A stretch of DNA of 58,730 nt from Treponema sp. UBA6988 (GTDB taxonomy: Bacteria > Spirochaetota > Spirochaetia > Treponematales > Treponemataceae): contig DJYC01000045.1 of assembly GCA_002448445.1 (NCBI GenBank), positions 1-58,730 on the forward strand, read 5' to 3'. A program made the translations under genes and the position numbers. Below the pieces are notes generated by a model, which did no database searches, was not told the DNA's origin, and was given only the letters and a program-made list of their open reading frames with translations. This document shows, one piece after another, positions 31,613 to 39,881 of the stretch (the stretch's first letter is position 1; the number at the start of each line of letters is the position of its first letter).

Positions 31613-33484
31613 TCAAACGCCAAGGCGGTTAATCAGGGTGTCCAAAAGCTGGTCCTGTACTGTTACAAAACGGGCAGCCGCATTGTAGCCGTGCTGGAAC
31701 TTCATGATGTCTGCAAGCTCTTCGTCAATGTTAACACCGCTAATGCTGTCGCGGAGGTCGCGGAGGTCCTGCATGATTGCGTTCTGGCTTGCGAGCATGT
31801 TCTGTGCCTGCTCTCCCTTAAGGCCAACGTTTGTGACGCTGTCTGCAAAGTAGTCGTCAAGGGTGCGGTTTGAACCAATCATAACGTGGGTGTTGCGGAT
31901 TGCGGCAATTTCTACTGCGGCACGTCCGTCGTCTGCGTCTGCAAAGCCCTGAAGGTTGGGGATTGCGGCTGCAACACTCTGGATGTCCGAGCGGATGTTG
32001 GGGTTAACCTCTATCCATGCAGAAGGATTCATAACCGGTGTTACCGCAAACTGGGCACCGTTCAATGCGTTGACAGCATCTGCCTGTGCAAAGTCGTAAG
32101 CGCCCTCTGCCCCGCTTGCTGCAAGGATTCCTGAATATCCTGTAAGGAACATGCCAGAATCTTCCACGTGGCGGATTACAAAGTCCGGGTTGTTTATGCT
32201 TGCACTTGCCGTAGCTTTGAGCACAAGGTTTGAGTTGCGGTCAAGGTAAGCCTTAACCTCTCCGTCTGAGTCATTTATGCGGTTAATGATTTCTTCAACA
32301 GTGTCCGTAGCGTGGTAGTCAACCGTAATGTTTCCGTCGTGGCCTGCAAGGGTAAGTGTTCCCTCAAGGCCAATCTGTTCCTGCGGCTTAAGGGAATTTG
32401 TACCTGTCATGCGGAAGACATAGGATGTGTCAAGAACGCCGTCGCCGTCACGGTCAAAGTTGCCGTTTACATTCTCTACAAATGCGTGCTCCGTAAAGAA
32501 GTTGAGGCCGGTAACATTGTTCTTGCCGATTGCGTTGCGGTGCACGTCGTTAACAAGGTCTGCAAAGTTGATTACCATTGTGTTGAGTGACTGCATCTCT
32601 GAGCGCAAGTCCTTGTCGCGGAGGTCCATGAGGGCTCCGAGGGATCCACCCGGGAAGTAAGCCTCAAGCTGGGTGTCCTGCCAGCGAAGGTCAACATAGC
32701 CGTTGTTGTTGGGGTTGGAAACAGTCTCCACCTGGCGGGCAATGCTACCCTGAACAATGATTTCTCCGTTCGTGTGGACAAGGTATTCGTCCGGGTCTGA
32801 GCGGTCAATGGTAACGTTAATCAAGCCGCCAAGCTTTTCAACAAGAAGGTCGCGGCGGTCCTCAAGGTCGTTAGGATTGTCGCCCATGCCCCTTACGCGC
32901 ACAATCTCGTCGCTAAGGGCTGCAATCTGGCGGGCATAGTCGTTAACCTGCTTTACGGTGCCGATTATGTCTGAGTTCACCTGGTCTGTAATGGCAACAA
33001 GGCTCTTGTTCCTCTGCTGGATTGAATTTGTAAGGCTTTCTCCCCTGGTAACAACAGCCTGACGGGCAGCGTCCGTGTCCGGGTAAAGAGAAAGTTCCTG
33101 CCAGCCTTCCCAGTATTTGTCCATATTGCTTCTGATGGAAATTTCATCAGGTTCCATGTAAATCTGCTCAAGCATCTGAATGTACTTGTCGCGGGTTCCC
33201 CAGTAAGTCTCCTGGTTTGTCTGGGCAACGATGCGGGTGTCCAAAAGCTCGTCACGAACGCGCTTAATGGCCTGAACGTCTGTACCCTGCCCTATCTGGC
33301 CTGCAACTTCTGCACGCTCCAAGTCCGGGCGGTAAAGGGGATCAAATTCCTTTATGTGGACACGCTGCCTTGAATAGCCTTCCGTGTCTGCGTTAGAGAT
33401 GTTGTGGCCAGCGGTGTTAATCTGCACCTGATGGGCCATCAAAGACCTTTTACCAATTTCTATTCCGCCAAATGAACCTGCCAT
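31613..33484 (-). CDS. flgK: Hook-filament junction protein FlgK (HAP1)
   Basis: A 623-residue FlgK. The N-terminal GGIEIGKRSLMAHQVQINTA and HNISNADTEGYSRQRV are the conserved rod/hook family signature, and the C-terminal QNAIMQDLRDLRDSISGVNI with DEELADIMKFQHGYNAAARF is the HAP1 end. It links the hook to the FlgL ring. It lies 27 bases after the FlgN-like gene, and flgL follows. A sigma-28-like promoter lies before the FlgN-like gene and should serve all three. Confidence 0.96.
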   Translation of the reverse strand: MAGSFGGIEIGKRSLMAHQVQINTAGHNISNADTEGYSRQRVHIKEFDPLYRPDLERAEVAGQIGQGTDVQAIKRVRDELLDTRIVAQTNQETYWGTRDKYIQMLEQIYMEPDEISIRSNMDKYWEGWQELSLYPDTDAARQAVVTRGESLTNSIQQRNKSLVAITDQVNSDIIGTVKQVNDYARQIAALSDEIVRVRGMGDNPNDLEDRRDLLVEKLGGLINVTIDRSDPDEYLVHTNGEIIVQGSIARQVETVSNPNNNGYVDLRWQDTQLEAYFPGGSLGALMDLRDKDLRSEMQSLNTMVINFADLVNDVHRNAIGKNNVTGLNFFTEHAFVENVNGNFDRDGDGVLDTSYVFRMTGTNSLKPQEQIGLEGTLTLAGHDGNITVDYHATDTVEEIINRINDSDGEVKAYLDRNSNLVLKATASASINNPDFVIRHVEDSGMFLTGYSGILAASGAEGAYDFAQADAVNALNGAQFAVTPVMNPSAWIEVNPNIRSDIQSVAAAIPNLQGFADADDGRAAVEIAAIRNTHVMIGSNRTLDDYFADSVTNVGLKGEQAQNMLASQNAIMQDLRDLRDSISGVNIDEELADIMKFQHGYNAAARFVTVQDQLLDTLINRLGV

Positions 33485-33511
33485 TCTAGTCCTCCAAACT
33501 TCAATCCAAAA

Positions 33512-34000
33512 TTACATTACAGTGTCCAACACAACGCTCTCTGCGGCCGGACGCACAATCTTACCGTATTTGTTGTACCTAACGTTCCTCTGCTGGGGAA
33601 CACAGGTATCCAAAACTCCGTTAATAAAATCCTTAGTAGACTCTACATAAGTGGCAAGGGCTTTATTCTCTATCTTGCTCTTGGAAAGCTTGGTGCGCAC
33701 GCTAACATAAACGCTCTCAATCTTTGGAGAAAGATAAATGTTCTTGTCGTCTCCGGCACAGTTTTCACGGCATGTGTCAAGATTAACAAAGGCGTCGCTG
33801 AAAATCTGCATGTTGTTTATGCATTCTTCAAGCTCCATCCACTTGCGCTGCTTTACGTCGTCGTGAATCTTGCGCTGCTGGGTAAGCATACAGTCCAAAA
33901 TGTCATTCTGGGCATTCAAAATCTGAAGCAGTTCCACGTCTTTTTCCACGGGAGCCTGCGTCTTAGCCTTTTTTGCCTTTTTTTCTTCTTTATCTGCCAT
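33512..34000 (-). CDS. flgN: FlgN-like flagellar chaperone
   Basis: A 162-residue, largely helical protein directly upstream of flgK, the usual place for FlgN, the export chaperone of FlgK and FlgL. The sequence is weakly conserved: a Lys-rich N-terminus (about 20 residues), a long helix pair (LLQILNAQNDILDCMLTQQR, VKQRKWMELEECINNMQIFS) and a C-terminal tail with VRYNKYGKIV. The helix with repeated hydrophobics fits FlgN, but assignment rests partly on position. The ATG follows AAGGAAGGGCAC. Confidence 0.7.
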   Translation of the reverse strand: MADKEEKKAKKAKTQAPVEKDVELLQILNAQNDILDCMLTQQRKIHDDVKQRKWMELEECINNMQIFSDAFVNLDTCRENCAGDDKNIYLSPKIESVYVSVRTKLSKSKIENKALATYVESTKDFINGVLDTCVPQQRNVRYNKYGKIVRPAAESVVLDTVM

Positions 34001-34034
34001 GTGCCCTTCCTTATATAAAGGTTCTCATCTCTGA

Positions 34035-34061
34035 ATATCGGAAATCTGCCGTCAAACTTTA
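34035..34061 (-). promoter_or_regulatory. Sigma-28 promoter of the flgN-flgK-flgL unit
   Basis: On the minus strand TAAAGTTT (34061-34054), an 11-base spacer and TCCGATAT (34042-34035), against TAAAGTTT-N11-GCCGATAA: all eight -35 bases and six of eight -10 bases match with exact spacing. Initiation near 34028 gives a leader of about 28 bases. Confidence 0.75.
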
Positions 34062-34139
34062 GGAAAATTTCTCTTCTGGAGCCGCCTGCATTTGTTACTA
34101 TACCCGGCATTCCTGTCCGGTCAATTCCGCGGCATTTTA

Positions 34140-34240
34140 TCTCGCCATTCAGGGTTCCGCGGGCCCCTACCCGCTCCATTCCTACGGAACGCGCTCCGCG
34201 CGCCCTTACTGTCGGGGCTAGGCTTAATTTGTAAAAGCCC
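34140..34240. repeat. Intergenic hairpin repeat, copy C
   Basis: Minus strand: GGAATGGAG, hairpin CGGG-loop-CCCG, CGGAACCC. Plus strand: GGGGCTAGGCTTAATTTG at the right end, shared with copy B near 17212. It lies between the divergent flgN-like and lipoprotein genes; nothing else is seen in this 351-base gap except the two promoters. Confidence 0.65.
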
Positions 34241-34278
34241 ATCACCATCTTACCCCAATGCAAACAGCTATTTTTCTA

Positions 34279-34306
34279 TTGAATTTATCCTAAAATATCC
34301 TATACT
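34279..34306 (+). promoter_or_regulatory. Sigma-70-type promoter of the surface lipoprotein
   Basis: TTGAAT at 34279-34284, a 16-base spacer and TATACT at 34301-34306, with the ATG at 34352 about 40 bases from the expected start point. Confidence 0.55.
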
Positions 34307-34351
34307 ATAGAATAGAGTCGGAGTTTTAAACCAAAGAAAAGGAGATTTGCC

Positions 34352-37300
34352 ATGAAAAACAAAATCCTTTCGCTTTTATTCATTGTGACTGCAGCACTTG
34401 TACTCCATACATTAACCTCATGTTCCGGAATATTTTCCGTACCCGATACACCAGACAAGCAAGGCACAAAGGCTGCCCAAGAACAAAGATACACCATTAG
34501 CGGAAGCTTCAGTCTGCCAAATGCAAGCGCAGCCCCCGCAGAAGTAAACGCTTTTCAGAACCAGGCAAACCCGCGCAACGCAATGCCGGACACAAGCATA
34601 ACAGCACTTAAATACATTGTAAAAGCCGTAAGAACATCTGACGGTCAAGAAGAATCCACAGAATCATCAGACGGAAAAACATACCTATTTGACAACCTGA
34701 CGGCAGGAAGTTGGCAAATAACCGCCTACGCATACACAAAGGACTCTAATGCATACCTGGTCATGCAGAGCGAAGCAAAGTCCATTTCTATTTCTGCAGA
34801 AAATCCCTACGCAAGCGCAAGCCTTATGATAGCACCGGCATCAGGCGGCACAGGAGACATTAACCTTACCATAAGCTGGGACTCTGCAAACTGCGGAATC
34901 GGATACTGCAAGATGGTATGCACCAGTTATACACCCCTGTCTGAAAATATCAGCGGAAGCTCAGTCACCAAAGCCTTACCCGGAGTGCCAAGCGGAATCC
35001 ACGAGCTAAAGCTTTCTTTCTACTCATCTTACGCAAACGCAAGTGCAGGAATGCCTCCGCTCTACGAATGCACTGAATACCTTTCTGTCCTGCCCCACCT
35101 TACGACAAACAGATGGACGGCAGGAAGCGCACCCCACATTAATTCATCCGGGGCCTTCAATGTAACAAAGACATGCACAGAAACCTTTGTCTACAGAAAA
35201 ATCTACGTGGCAGAAAACGGAAACGATTCTGGCACCGGAACATCCGAGCGCCCCTTTGCCACAATCAAAAAAGCCATGGACCGCTTAAACGAAGTGGCAA
35301 GCCATAGCGTAACAAAGGAAGCCATAAGCGCAACGACACCCTGGGAGCTGCATGTTATTGGATGCCCAACCCCACCGTCAAGCAGCATATCAGGAAACGG
35401 CCTTATAGTCGCAACAAGTAACATACAATTCCTTAAGATAGTCGGAGACGGAGAAGGAGCCAAAATAGACGCAAACGGAAAGGGGCGCATACTTTACGTA
35501 AAAAACGGTGCAACGGTAAGCATGCAAAACATTGAGCTTACAAATGGAAGTTCAGCCAGCGGAAGTGGTGTAACTGTTGTAAGCGGAGGAAGCTTTACAA
35601 TGGAAAGTGGCTCAATCAAAAGCTGCACTACATCTGGCGGAGGCGGAGGAATCTACAGCGAAGGAAGCCTAACTATTCAAGGCGGCACAATCAGCGGAAA
35701 CTCGTCAAATAACAATGCAGGAGGCGGTGTTATTGCCCTTGGCGGAAGTGTAAACATAACAGGCGGAAGCATCAAAGGAAACACATCTGCAACAGGCGGC
35801 AACAACATCTACATCAATTCAGTAACTAGCGTAACAGCCCTACCCGCAGGAAACGATTCCTTCTATGACGACAACCCGTCCACTTCCAACGGCAGGCCAG
35901 ATGCGGTATGCAACGCAAGCAGCCACTGCTTTATGCGCTTTAACAAACCAAACGACACACAAAACTACATAGGTGCAGGCATAAATAACTTTACCAGCAA
36001 CGCAACAATCTACCTTGGCCAAACAGATGCCTCTAGCAGCGAATGGAAAACAAGCAACCTTGAAATTGGCGCAACCTGTAATTACAACCTTACCATAAGG
36101 CCAACCAAAACAGGCGCAAGTGCCACAATCATGTACGCTTCAGACACGCAATCCACAGACTATCTTATACACTACAATACAAACAGCAAAACTCTTACCC
36201 TCACTAACCTAATCTTGGACGGAAACAGCAAAAAATGCGGCATAGTAAAAGTTGAAGCAGGAACCCTTTCCGCAAGCAACTGCACCTTCCAGAACGGCCA
36301 GGCAGAAAACGGCGGCGGTCTTCATGTAAAAGCAGGAGCAAGTGCAACACTCACTTCATGCACCATAGACAGCTGCCGGGCAGAAAAATCTAATGGTGAT
36401 TATGCTATGGGCGGTGGAATATATACGGAAGATGACGTTTCCTTTAGCGGAACTATTCAAAGCTGTTCATCAAAAGGTTTTGGAGGTGGCGTAGCTATAA
36501 AAGACAGCGACAACGCAAAATTTAAAATGACAGGCGGCACAATAAGCTCATGCATAGCAGAATCAATAAGCACTTCACCTACAGGAACAGGTATGGGTGG
36601 CGGTATTTTTACAAACAAAATTTTTATAATGGAAGGTGGCACCATCACAAATTGCACCGCATACGTCAAAGGTTCGGGTGTGTTTGTTAGTTCGGGTAGC
36701 GAATTCCACATCAAGGGCAATGCCAGCTTGGACTCAAGAAGCGAAGTTTATCTTCCTAACAGCAAAACAATAAAAATAACAGATTCACTCAACCCAAGCG
36801 TGGTGGCAACGATTAAACCTGAGTCTTACCCAAGTTCTTCCCAAGTGTTCACAGTGCTCACAGACGACAGCAGTGGTACAAAAGTCGCCGCAAGCCACAT
36901 GAAATTCAAATTAGTAAGAGACGGCTACTGTGTCAACAAAGCCGGAATAATAAAGAAAGGATACCTTGCGGAAACCGCACCATTACATATTTCAAGCATG
37001 ACTGCAACAGAAACGGTCAATGTCATTGGAGATATTTCTGCCGAAACAATTGCAAACATTAACACAGCACTTAAGACTTTGTATGCAAACAATCCAAGCG
37101 TAAGGGTTACTCTGGATCTTTCCGAAACTACAGGACTAACGGAACTGCCTAACATGGCTTTTGCAACTTCACCTCTTAAAGATCCAAATACAAATACTTT
37201 AAATCCCGGCTGCTTTGCACTCAAAGGCATAGTCTTACCTACCGGACTCACAAAAATAGGTACCTGGGCATTTTACAACTGCGCTAATCTTACAGAGATG

Positions 37301-37600
37301 ATAACTATTCCCCCTACTGTCACAGAAATAGGCGATGCAACCTTCTGCTACTCAGGCTTGACAGGAACGCTAAATATTCCAACCTCTGTAAACAAATTAG
37401 GATATATGACCTTTGCGTATACTTCCTTTGATTTGCAATATGAGGATACAACTTCTATATGGACAAAATACAAATCCAATGGAAGTGTTGTAACTGCCGG
37501 TGACCCAACCTTTTCAAGCACCCCATTCAGCGGAACTTGCCCCCCAAAAGACGTTGTTTCAGAAAGTTCACAAGGAACAACTTATATAAGCAAGAACTAA
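34352..37600 (+). CDS. Large surface lipoprotein with POMP-type and BspA-type repeats
   Basis: A 1082-residue lipoprotein (signal peptide ending LTSC, Cys 24). Order of parts: an N-terminal region with Ig-like strands (40-280); a DUF1565-like start of a beta-helix (VAENGNDSGTGTSERPFATI, near residue 287); POMP-type turns at about 390-500 and 640-810, such as GGGIYSEGSLTIQGGTISGN and GTISSC; and C-terminal BspA-type leucine-rich repeats at about 925-1060 (LPTGLTKIGTWAFYNCANL, PPTVTEIGDATFCYS). Such proteins are anchored outside the cell and bind host or microbial partners. The join of two repeat classes in one chain is notable. It has its own promoter and no operon partner. Confidence 0.85.
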   Translation: MKNKILSLLFIVTAALVLHTLTSCSGIFSVPDTPDKQGTKAAQEQRYTISGSFSLPNASAAPAEVNAFQNQANPRNAMPDTSITALKYIVKAVRTSDGQEESTESSDGKTYLFDNLTAGSWQITAYAYTKDSNAYLVMQSEAKSISISAENPYASASLMIAPASGGTGDINLTISWDSANCGIGYCKMVCTSYTPLSENISGSSVTKALPGVPSGIHELKLSFYSSYANASAGMPPLYECTEYLSVLPHLTTNRWTAGSAPHINSSGAFNVTKTCTETFVYRKIYVAENGNDSGTGTSERPFATIKKAMDRLNEVASHSVTKEAISATTPWELHVIGCPTPPSSSISGNGLIVATSNIQFLKIVGDGEGAKIDANGKGRILYVKNGATVSMQNIELTNGSSASGSGVTVVSGGSFTMESGSIKSCTTSGGGGGIYSEGSLTIQGGTISGNSSNNNAGGGVIALGGSVNITGGSIKGNTSATGGNNIYINSVTSVTALPAGNDSFYDDNPSTSNGRPDAVCNASSHCFMRFNKPNDTQNYIGAGINNFTSNATIYLGQTDASSSEWKTSNLEIGATCNYNLTIRPTKTGASATIMYASDTQSTDYLIHYNTNSKTLTLTNLILDGNSKKCGIVKVEAGTLSASNCTFQNGQAENGGGLHVKAGASATLTSCTIDSCRAEKSNGDYAMGGGIYTEDDVSFSGTIQSCSSKGFGGGVAIKDSDNAKFKMTGGTISSCIAESISTSPTGTGMGGGIFTNKIFIMEGGTITNCTAYVKGSGVFVSSGSEFHIKGNASLDSRSEVYLPNSKTIKITDSLNPSVVATIKPESYPSSSQVFTVLTDDSSGTKVAASHMKFKLVRDGYCVNKAGIIKKGYLAETAPLHISSMTATETVNVIGDISAETIANINTALKTLYANNPSVRVTLDLSETTGLTELPNMAFATSPLKDPNTNTLNPGCFALKGIVLPTGLTKIGTWAFYNCANLTEMITIPPTVTEIGDATFCYSGLTGTLNIPTSVNKLGYMTFAYTSFDLQYEDTTSIWTKYKSNGSVVTAGDPTFSSTPFSGTCPPKDVVSESSQGTTYISKN

Positions 37601-37692
37601 TTCTGTCACGCCACAGCAAAGCAAGCAAACTAAGCCTCTGTAAAAGCCCTGGCCTCCGGCATAAAGTAAAAATTACTTGAATTTTTCCTTAA

Positions 37693-37937
37693 AAGTCCTC
37701 TAATGCTGTATTCATTAGTTATTCAGGCGGACAATTTACCATGGATGGTGGGTCAATAACAAATAATCATCCATATGGAGTGTGTATATATATAAAGGAA
37801 CCTTTACACAAAATAGTGGTACCCTATCCGGCAACACATCAGCAAGTGGCGGGGCATTGCAAAATATTAACATTGCAGATGGAGGGGGAACTTACAACGG
37901 CACCACATATAGCAGCGCACAAATAATAAATCCTTAG
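37693..37937 (+). pseudogene. Frameshifted remnant of a POMP-type repeat lipoprotein
   Basis: Two overlapping frames encode typical beta-helix turns. The first reads YSGGQFTMDGGSITNN and then loses sense; the second reads KGTFTQNSGTLSGNTSASGG and ends QIINP with a stop at 37935-37937. The shift lies at a TATATATATA run near 37785-37794; removing two bases joins both frames. There is no start codon with a Shine-Dalgarno and no signal peptide, so this is a 5'-truncated remnant related to the gene upstream. The rest of the 460-base gap is empty. Confidence 0.7.
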
Positions 37938-38062
37938 TAAAAAAACACCACCATAGTCTAAAACTATCTCAAACCTACAAAAGATTGTATTTTACTATGC
38001 CATAAATTTTGCGCATAATAAGGTTTGCAAATATTGCAAATATGTAAGCAAAGGTGGCATTT

Positions 38063-38917
38063 ATGACTATAAAGGAAATTTTGGAAAGCAAGAAGCTGCT
38101 ACTTTCATTTGAGCTTTTTCCGCCAAAAATGGAACAGAACTTTACGGGGGTCTTTGAGGCTGCGGAAAGCCTTGCCGCCCTAAAACCGGACTTTATCTCG
38201 GTAACATGCGGTGCGGGAGGAACAACGGAAGGCAACACAACTCAGGTGTCCGCAAAAATCAACTCGCTTGGAATCCCTTCCCTGACCCACCTGACCTGCG
38301 CTGACAACACAAGGGCGTCTCTCCTAAAAAAAATACGAGAGATGAAGGAATGCGGCATAGAGAACGTCCTTGCCCTGCGGGGGGACAAAAAATCTGCCCT
38401 GTCCGACTTTGGGCACGCAAGCGACATTGTCCCCATCTTAAAGCAGGCAGGATTCTGCACGGGAGGGGCCTGCTACCCGGAGGGTCACCCGGAAAGCCCC
38501 AGCTTGGACGCGGACATAGAAAACCTGCGCTACAAGGTTGAAGCCGGGGTAGACTTTCTTACCACACAGATGTTCTTTGACAACAACATGCTCTATTCCT
38601 ACCTTTACCGCCTTAACTCGCACGGAATCCACCTGCCTGTACTGGCCGGAATAATGCCCGTAACAAATGCAGCCCAGGTGCAGAAGATGGTCCGCCTGTC
38701 CGGGGCGCACATACCGCCAAAGCTTGCCATGCTCTGCGACAAATTTTCTTCCAACAGCGATGCCATGTACCAGGCGGGAATTTCCTATGCCGTAGACCAG
38801 ATTCTTGACCTTATCTCAAACGGAATCCGCGGCATCCACATCTACACGATGAACAAGGCAAAGGTAGCCTGCGACATAGTAAGAAATTTGAATTCGGTTT
38901 TTACGGCAGCGGCATAA
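38063..38917 (+). CDS. metF: Methylenetetrahydrofolate reductase
   Basis: A 284-residue MetF, the FAD enzyme that reduces 5,10-methylenetetrahydrofolate to 5-methyl-THF for methionine synthesis. SFELFPPK near residue 15, DFISVTCGAGGTT near residue 45, LTHLTCADN near residue 78 and ENVLALRGDK near residue 103 are the conserved FAD/folate residues. I set the start at the ATG at 38063 behind AAAGGTGG; the frame also opens with a GTG at 38054. It is a lone gene; a sulfur-assimilation block follows 3 kb downstream. No SAM riboswitch is visible upstream. Confidence 0.94.
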   Translation: MTIKEILESKKLLLSFELFPPKMEQNFTGVFEAAESLAALKPDFISVTCGAGGTTEGNTTQVSAKINSLGIPSLTHLTCADNTRASLLKKIREMKECGIENVLALRGDKKSALSDFGHASDIVPILKQAGFCTGGACYPEGHPESPSLDADIENLRYKVEAGVDFLTTQMFFDNNMLYSYLYRLNSHGIHLPVLAGIMPVTNAAQVQKMVRLSGAHIPPKLAMLCDKFSSNSDAMYQAGISYAVDQILDLISNGIRGIHIYTMNKAKVACDIVRNLNSVFTAAA

Positions 38918-38967
38918 GGGGCAAAATTCAGGCTGAAAAAAAAAATTAAAAAATTTTGAATTCCTGC

Positions 38968-38996
38968 TTGACACAAATTATGCTTTCTGCTATTAT
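38968..38996 (+). promoter_or_regulatory. Promoter of the His-Arg-Lys tRNA cluster
   Basis: Exact TTGACA at 38968-38973, a 17-base spacer and TATTAT at 38991-38996, about 19 bases before the first tRNA. Confidence 0.7.
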
Positions 38997-39014
38997 TCAT
39001 CATGTCGATTACAT

Positions 39015-39087
39015 GGTGCCTGTAGTTCAGCGGTAGAATCCCAGATTGTGGATCTGGTTGTCGTGGGTTCGAAACCCACCAGGCACC
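39015..39087 (+). tRNA. tRNA-His (GTG)
   Basis: Cloverleaf with acceptor GTGCCTG/CAGGCAC, an anticodon arm CAGATTGTGGATCTG giving anticodon GTG, and T arm GTGGGTTCGAAACCCAC. The extra 5' G at position -1 that HisRS requires is encoded at 39015 opposite C at 39087. First gene of a three-tRNA transcript. CCA is not encoded. Confidence 0.95.
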
Positions 39088-39125
39088 CAAGCGCTGAACA
39101 CAGAAGACTGCAATCTGAACGAAAC

Positions 39126-39199
39126 GCGTTCGTAGCTCAACTGGATAGAGCAATGGACTTCGAATCCGGAGGTTGCACGTTCAAGTCGTGTCGGACGCA
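39126..39199 (+). tRNA. tRNA-Arg (TCG)
   Basis: Acceptor GCGTTCG/CGGACGC with one G-U pair, D arm with TGGATAGAGCA, anticodon loop CTTCGAA giving TCG, T arm GCACGTTCAAGTCGTGT. The anticodon stem has weak outer pairs (A-G and T-G). The T loop is TTCAAGT, slightly unusual. Confidence 0.9.
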
Positions 39200-39214
39200 T
39201 GATGTAATTAATTC

Positions 39215-39287
39215 GGGCGATTAGCTCAGCTGGTAGAGCAACAGACTCTTAATCTGTGGGTCGGGAGTTCGATCCTCCCATCGCTCA
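39215..39287 (+). tRNA. tRNA-Lys (CTT)
   Basis: Acceptor GGGCGAT/ATCGCTC with one G-U pair, D arm CTCAGCTGGTAGAG, anticodon loop CTCTTAA giving CTT, T arm GGGAGTTCGATCCTCCC. Last gene of the cluster, ended by the terminator that follows. Confidence 0.95.
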
Positions 39288-39290
39288 ACT

Positions 39291-39321
39291 AAAACTCCTT
39301 GCAATGCAGGGAGTTTTTTTT
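39291..39321 (+). terminator. Terminator of the tRNA cluster
   Basis: AACTCC at 39293-39298 and GGAGTT at 39310-39315 with a ten-base loop, followed by T to 39321. Confidence 0.85.
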
Positions 39322-39414
39322 GTTTAAATCGCCCGCACTAAGCCACGACCATACGCACTTTTTACAGCTGTGAGTTTTGGGAATCTGTAGAAGTTGGCGT
39401 TTTTACTTTTACAG

Positions 39415-39560
39415 ACCCTGAATCAAGTTCAGGGTGACGGTGGGATGGTGGCAGGACGGTGGCTTCCTTGATTTTTCGGCACAGCCGGGATTGGAGGGGC
39501 CCGCCAAAGGCGGGTTGCGGAACGAAGTGCAGCAATGGAGGCGAAAGCCGAAACCCCGCA
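39415..39560. repeat. Palindrome and intergenic hairpin repeat, copy E
   Basis: The 413-base gap before tRNA-Leu has no gene. A palindrome, ACCCTGAA/TTCAGGGT, lies at 39415-39435. Copy E follows at 39477-39560 on the plus strand: GGGATTGGAGGGGCCC, GCCAAAGGCGGGTTGCGGAA, then GCAATGGAG, a GGC-GAAA-GCC hairpin and GAAACCCC. It shares the GCCAAAGGCGGGTTGCG block with copy D, which lies in the opposite orientation near 46625. Confidence 0.65.
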
Positions 39561-39659
39561 AAGCCCCTTTAAGGAAAGTCTTTGCGCAAGGCCTGCGCAA
39601 ACAGTCGGAAAAAAAAAGCGCTGCAAGAATCAAAAAAGCACAAAAAGCACTTTTACTTC

Positions 39660-39688
39660 TTGACGATTTTTTCTTAATATAATATATT
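39660..39688 (+). promoter_or_regulatory. Promoter of tRNA-Leu
   Basis: TTGACG at 39660-39665, a 17-base spacer and TATATT at 39683-39688, 12 bases before the tRNA. Confidence 0.6.
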
Positions 39689-39700
39689 AACATTCTACAT

Positions 39701-39781
39701 GCGAGGGTGGTGAAATTGGCAGACACGCTAGACTTAGGATCTAGTGCCCTAGGCGTGAGGGTTCAAGTCCCTTCCCTCGCA
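39701..39781 (+). tRNA. tRNA-Leu (TAG)
   Basis: Class II tRNA with acceptor GCGAGGG/CCCTCGC, D arm with TGGCAGACACGC, anticodon arm CTAGACTTAGGATCTAG giving TAG, a short variable arm and T arm AGGGTTCAAGTCCCT. Its own promoter lies directly upstream. Confidence 0.95.
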
Positions 39782-39817
39782 TAACTTTTTTCTATTACCC
39801 CCCATAATAATTCAGTA

Positions 39818-39847
39818 TTGGACGATAAAAAAATCATTTGCTATATT
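39818..39847 (+). promoter_or_regulatory. Candidate promoter of the FtsX-type ABC pair
   Basis: TTGGAC at 39818-39823, an 18-base spacer and TATATT at 39842-39847, 35 bases before the ATG. Confidence 0.45.
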
Positions 39848-39881
39848 AACCCCATAAAGAAACTTCAGGAGAAGGTCAGGT

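Noticed and set aside
34352..37600. Autotransporter
   Set aside because: Despite POMP-type turns, the N-terminus is a lipoprotein signal and there is no C-terminal beta-barrel; the end has leucine-rich repeats.
37938..38062. SAM riboswitch upstream of metF
   Set aside because: Only about 125 bases without the conserved helices of any SAM class visible by eye.
39434..39682. Open frames in the gap before tRNA-Leu
   Set aside because: They run across hairpin repeat copy E and have no coding character.
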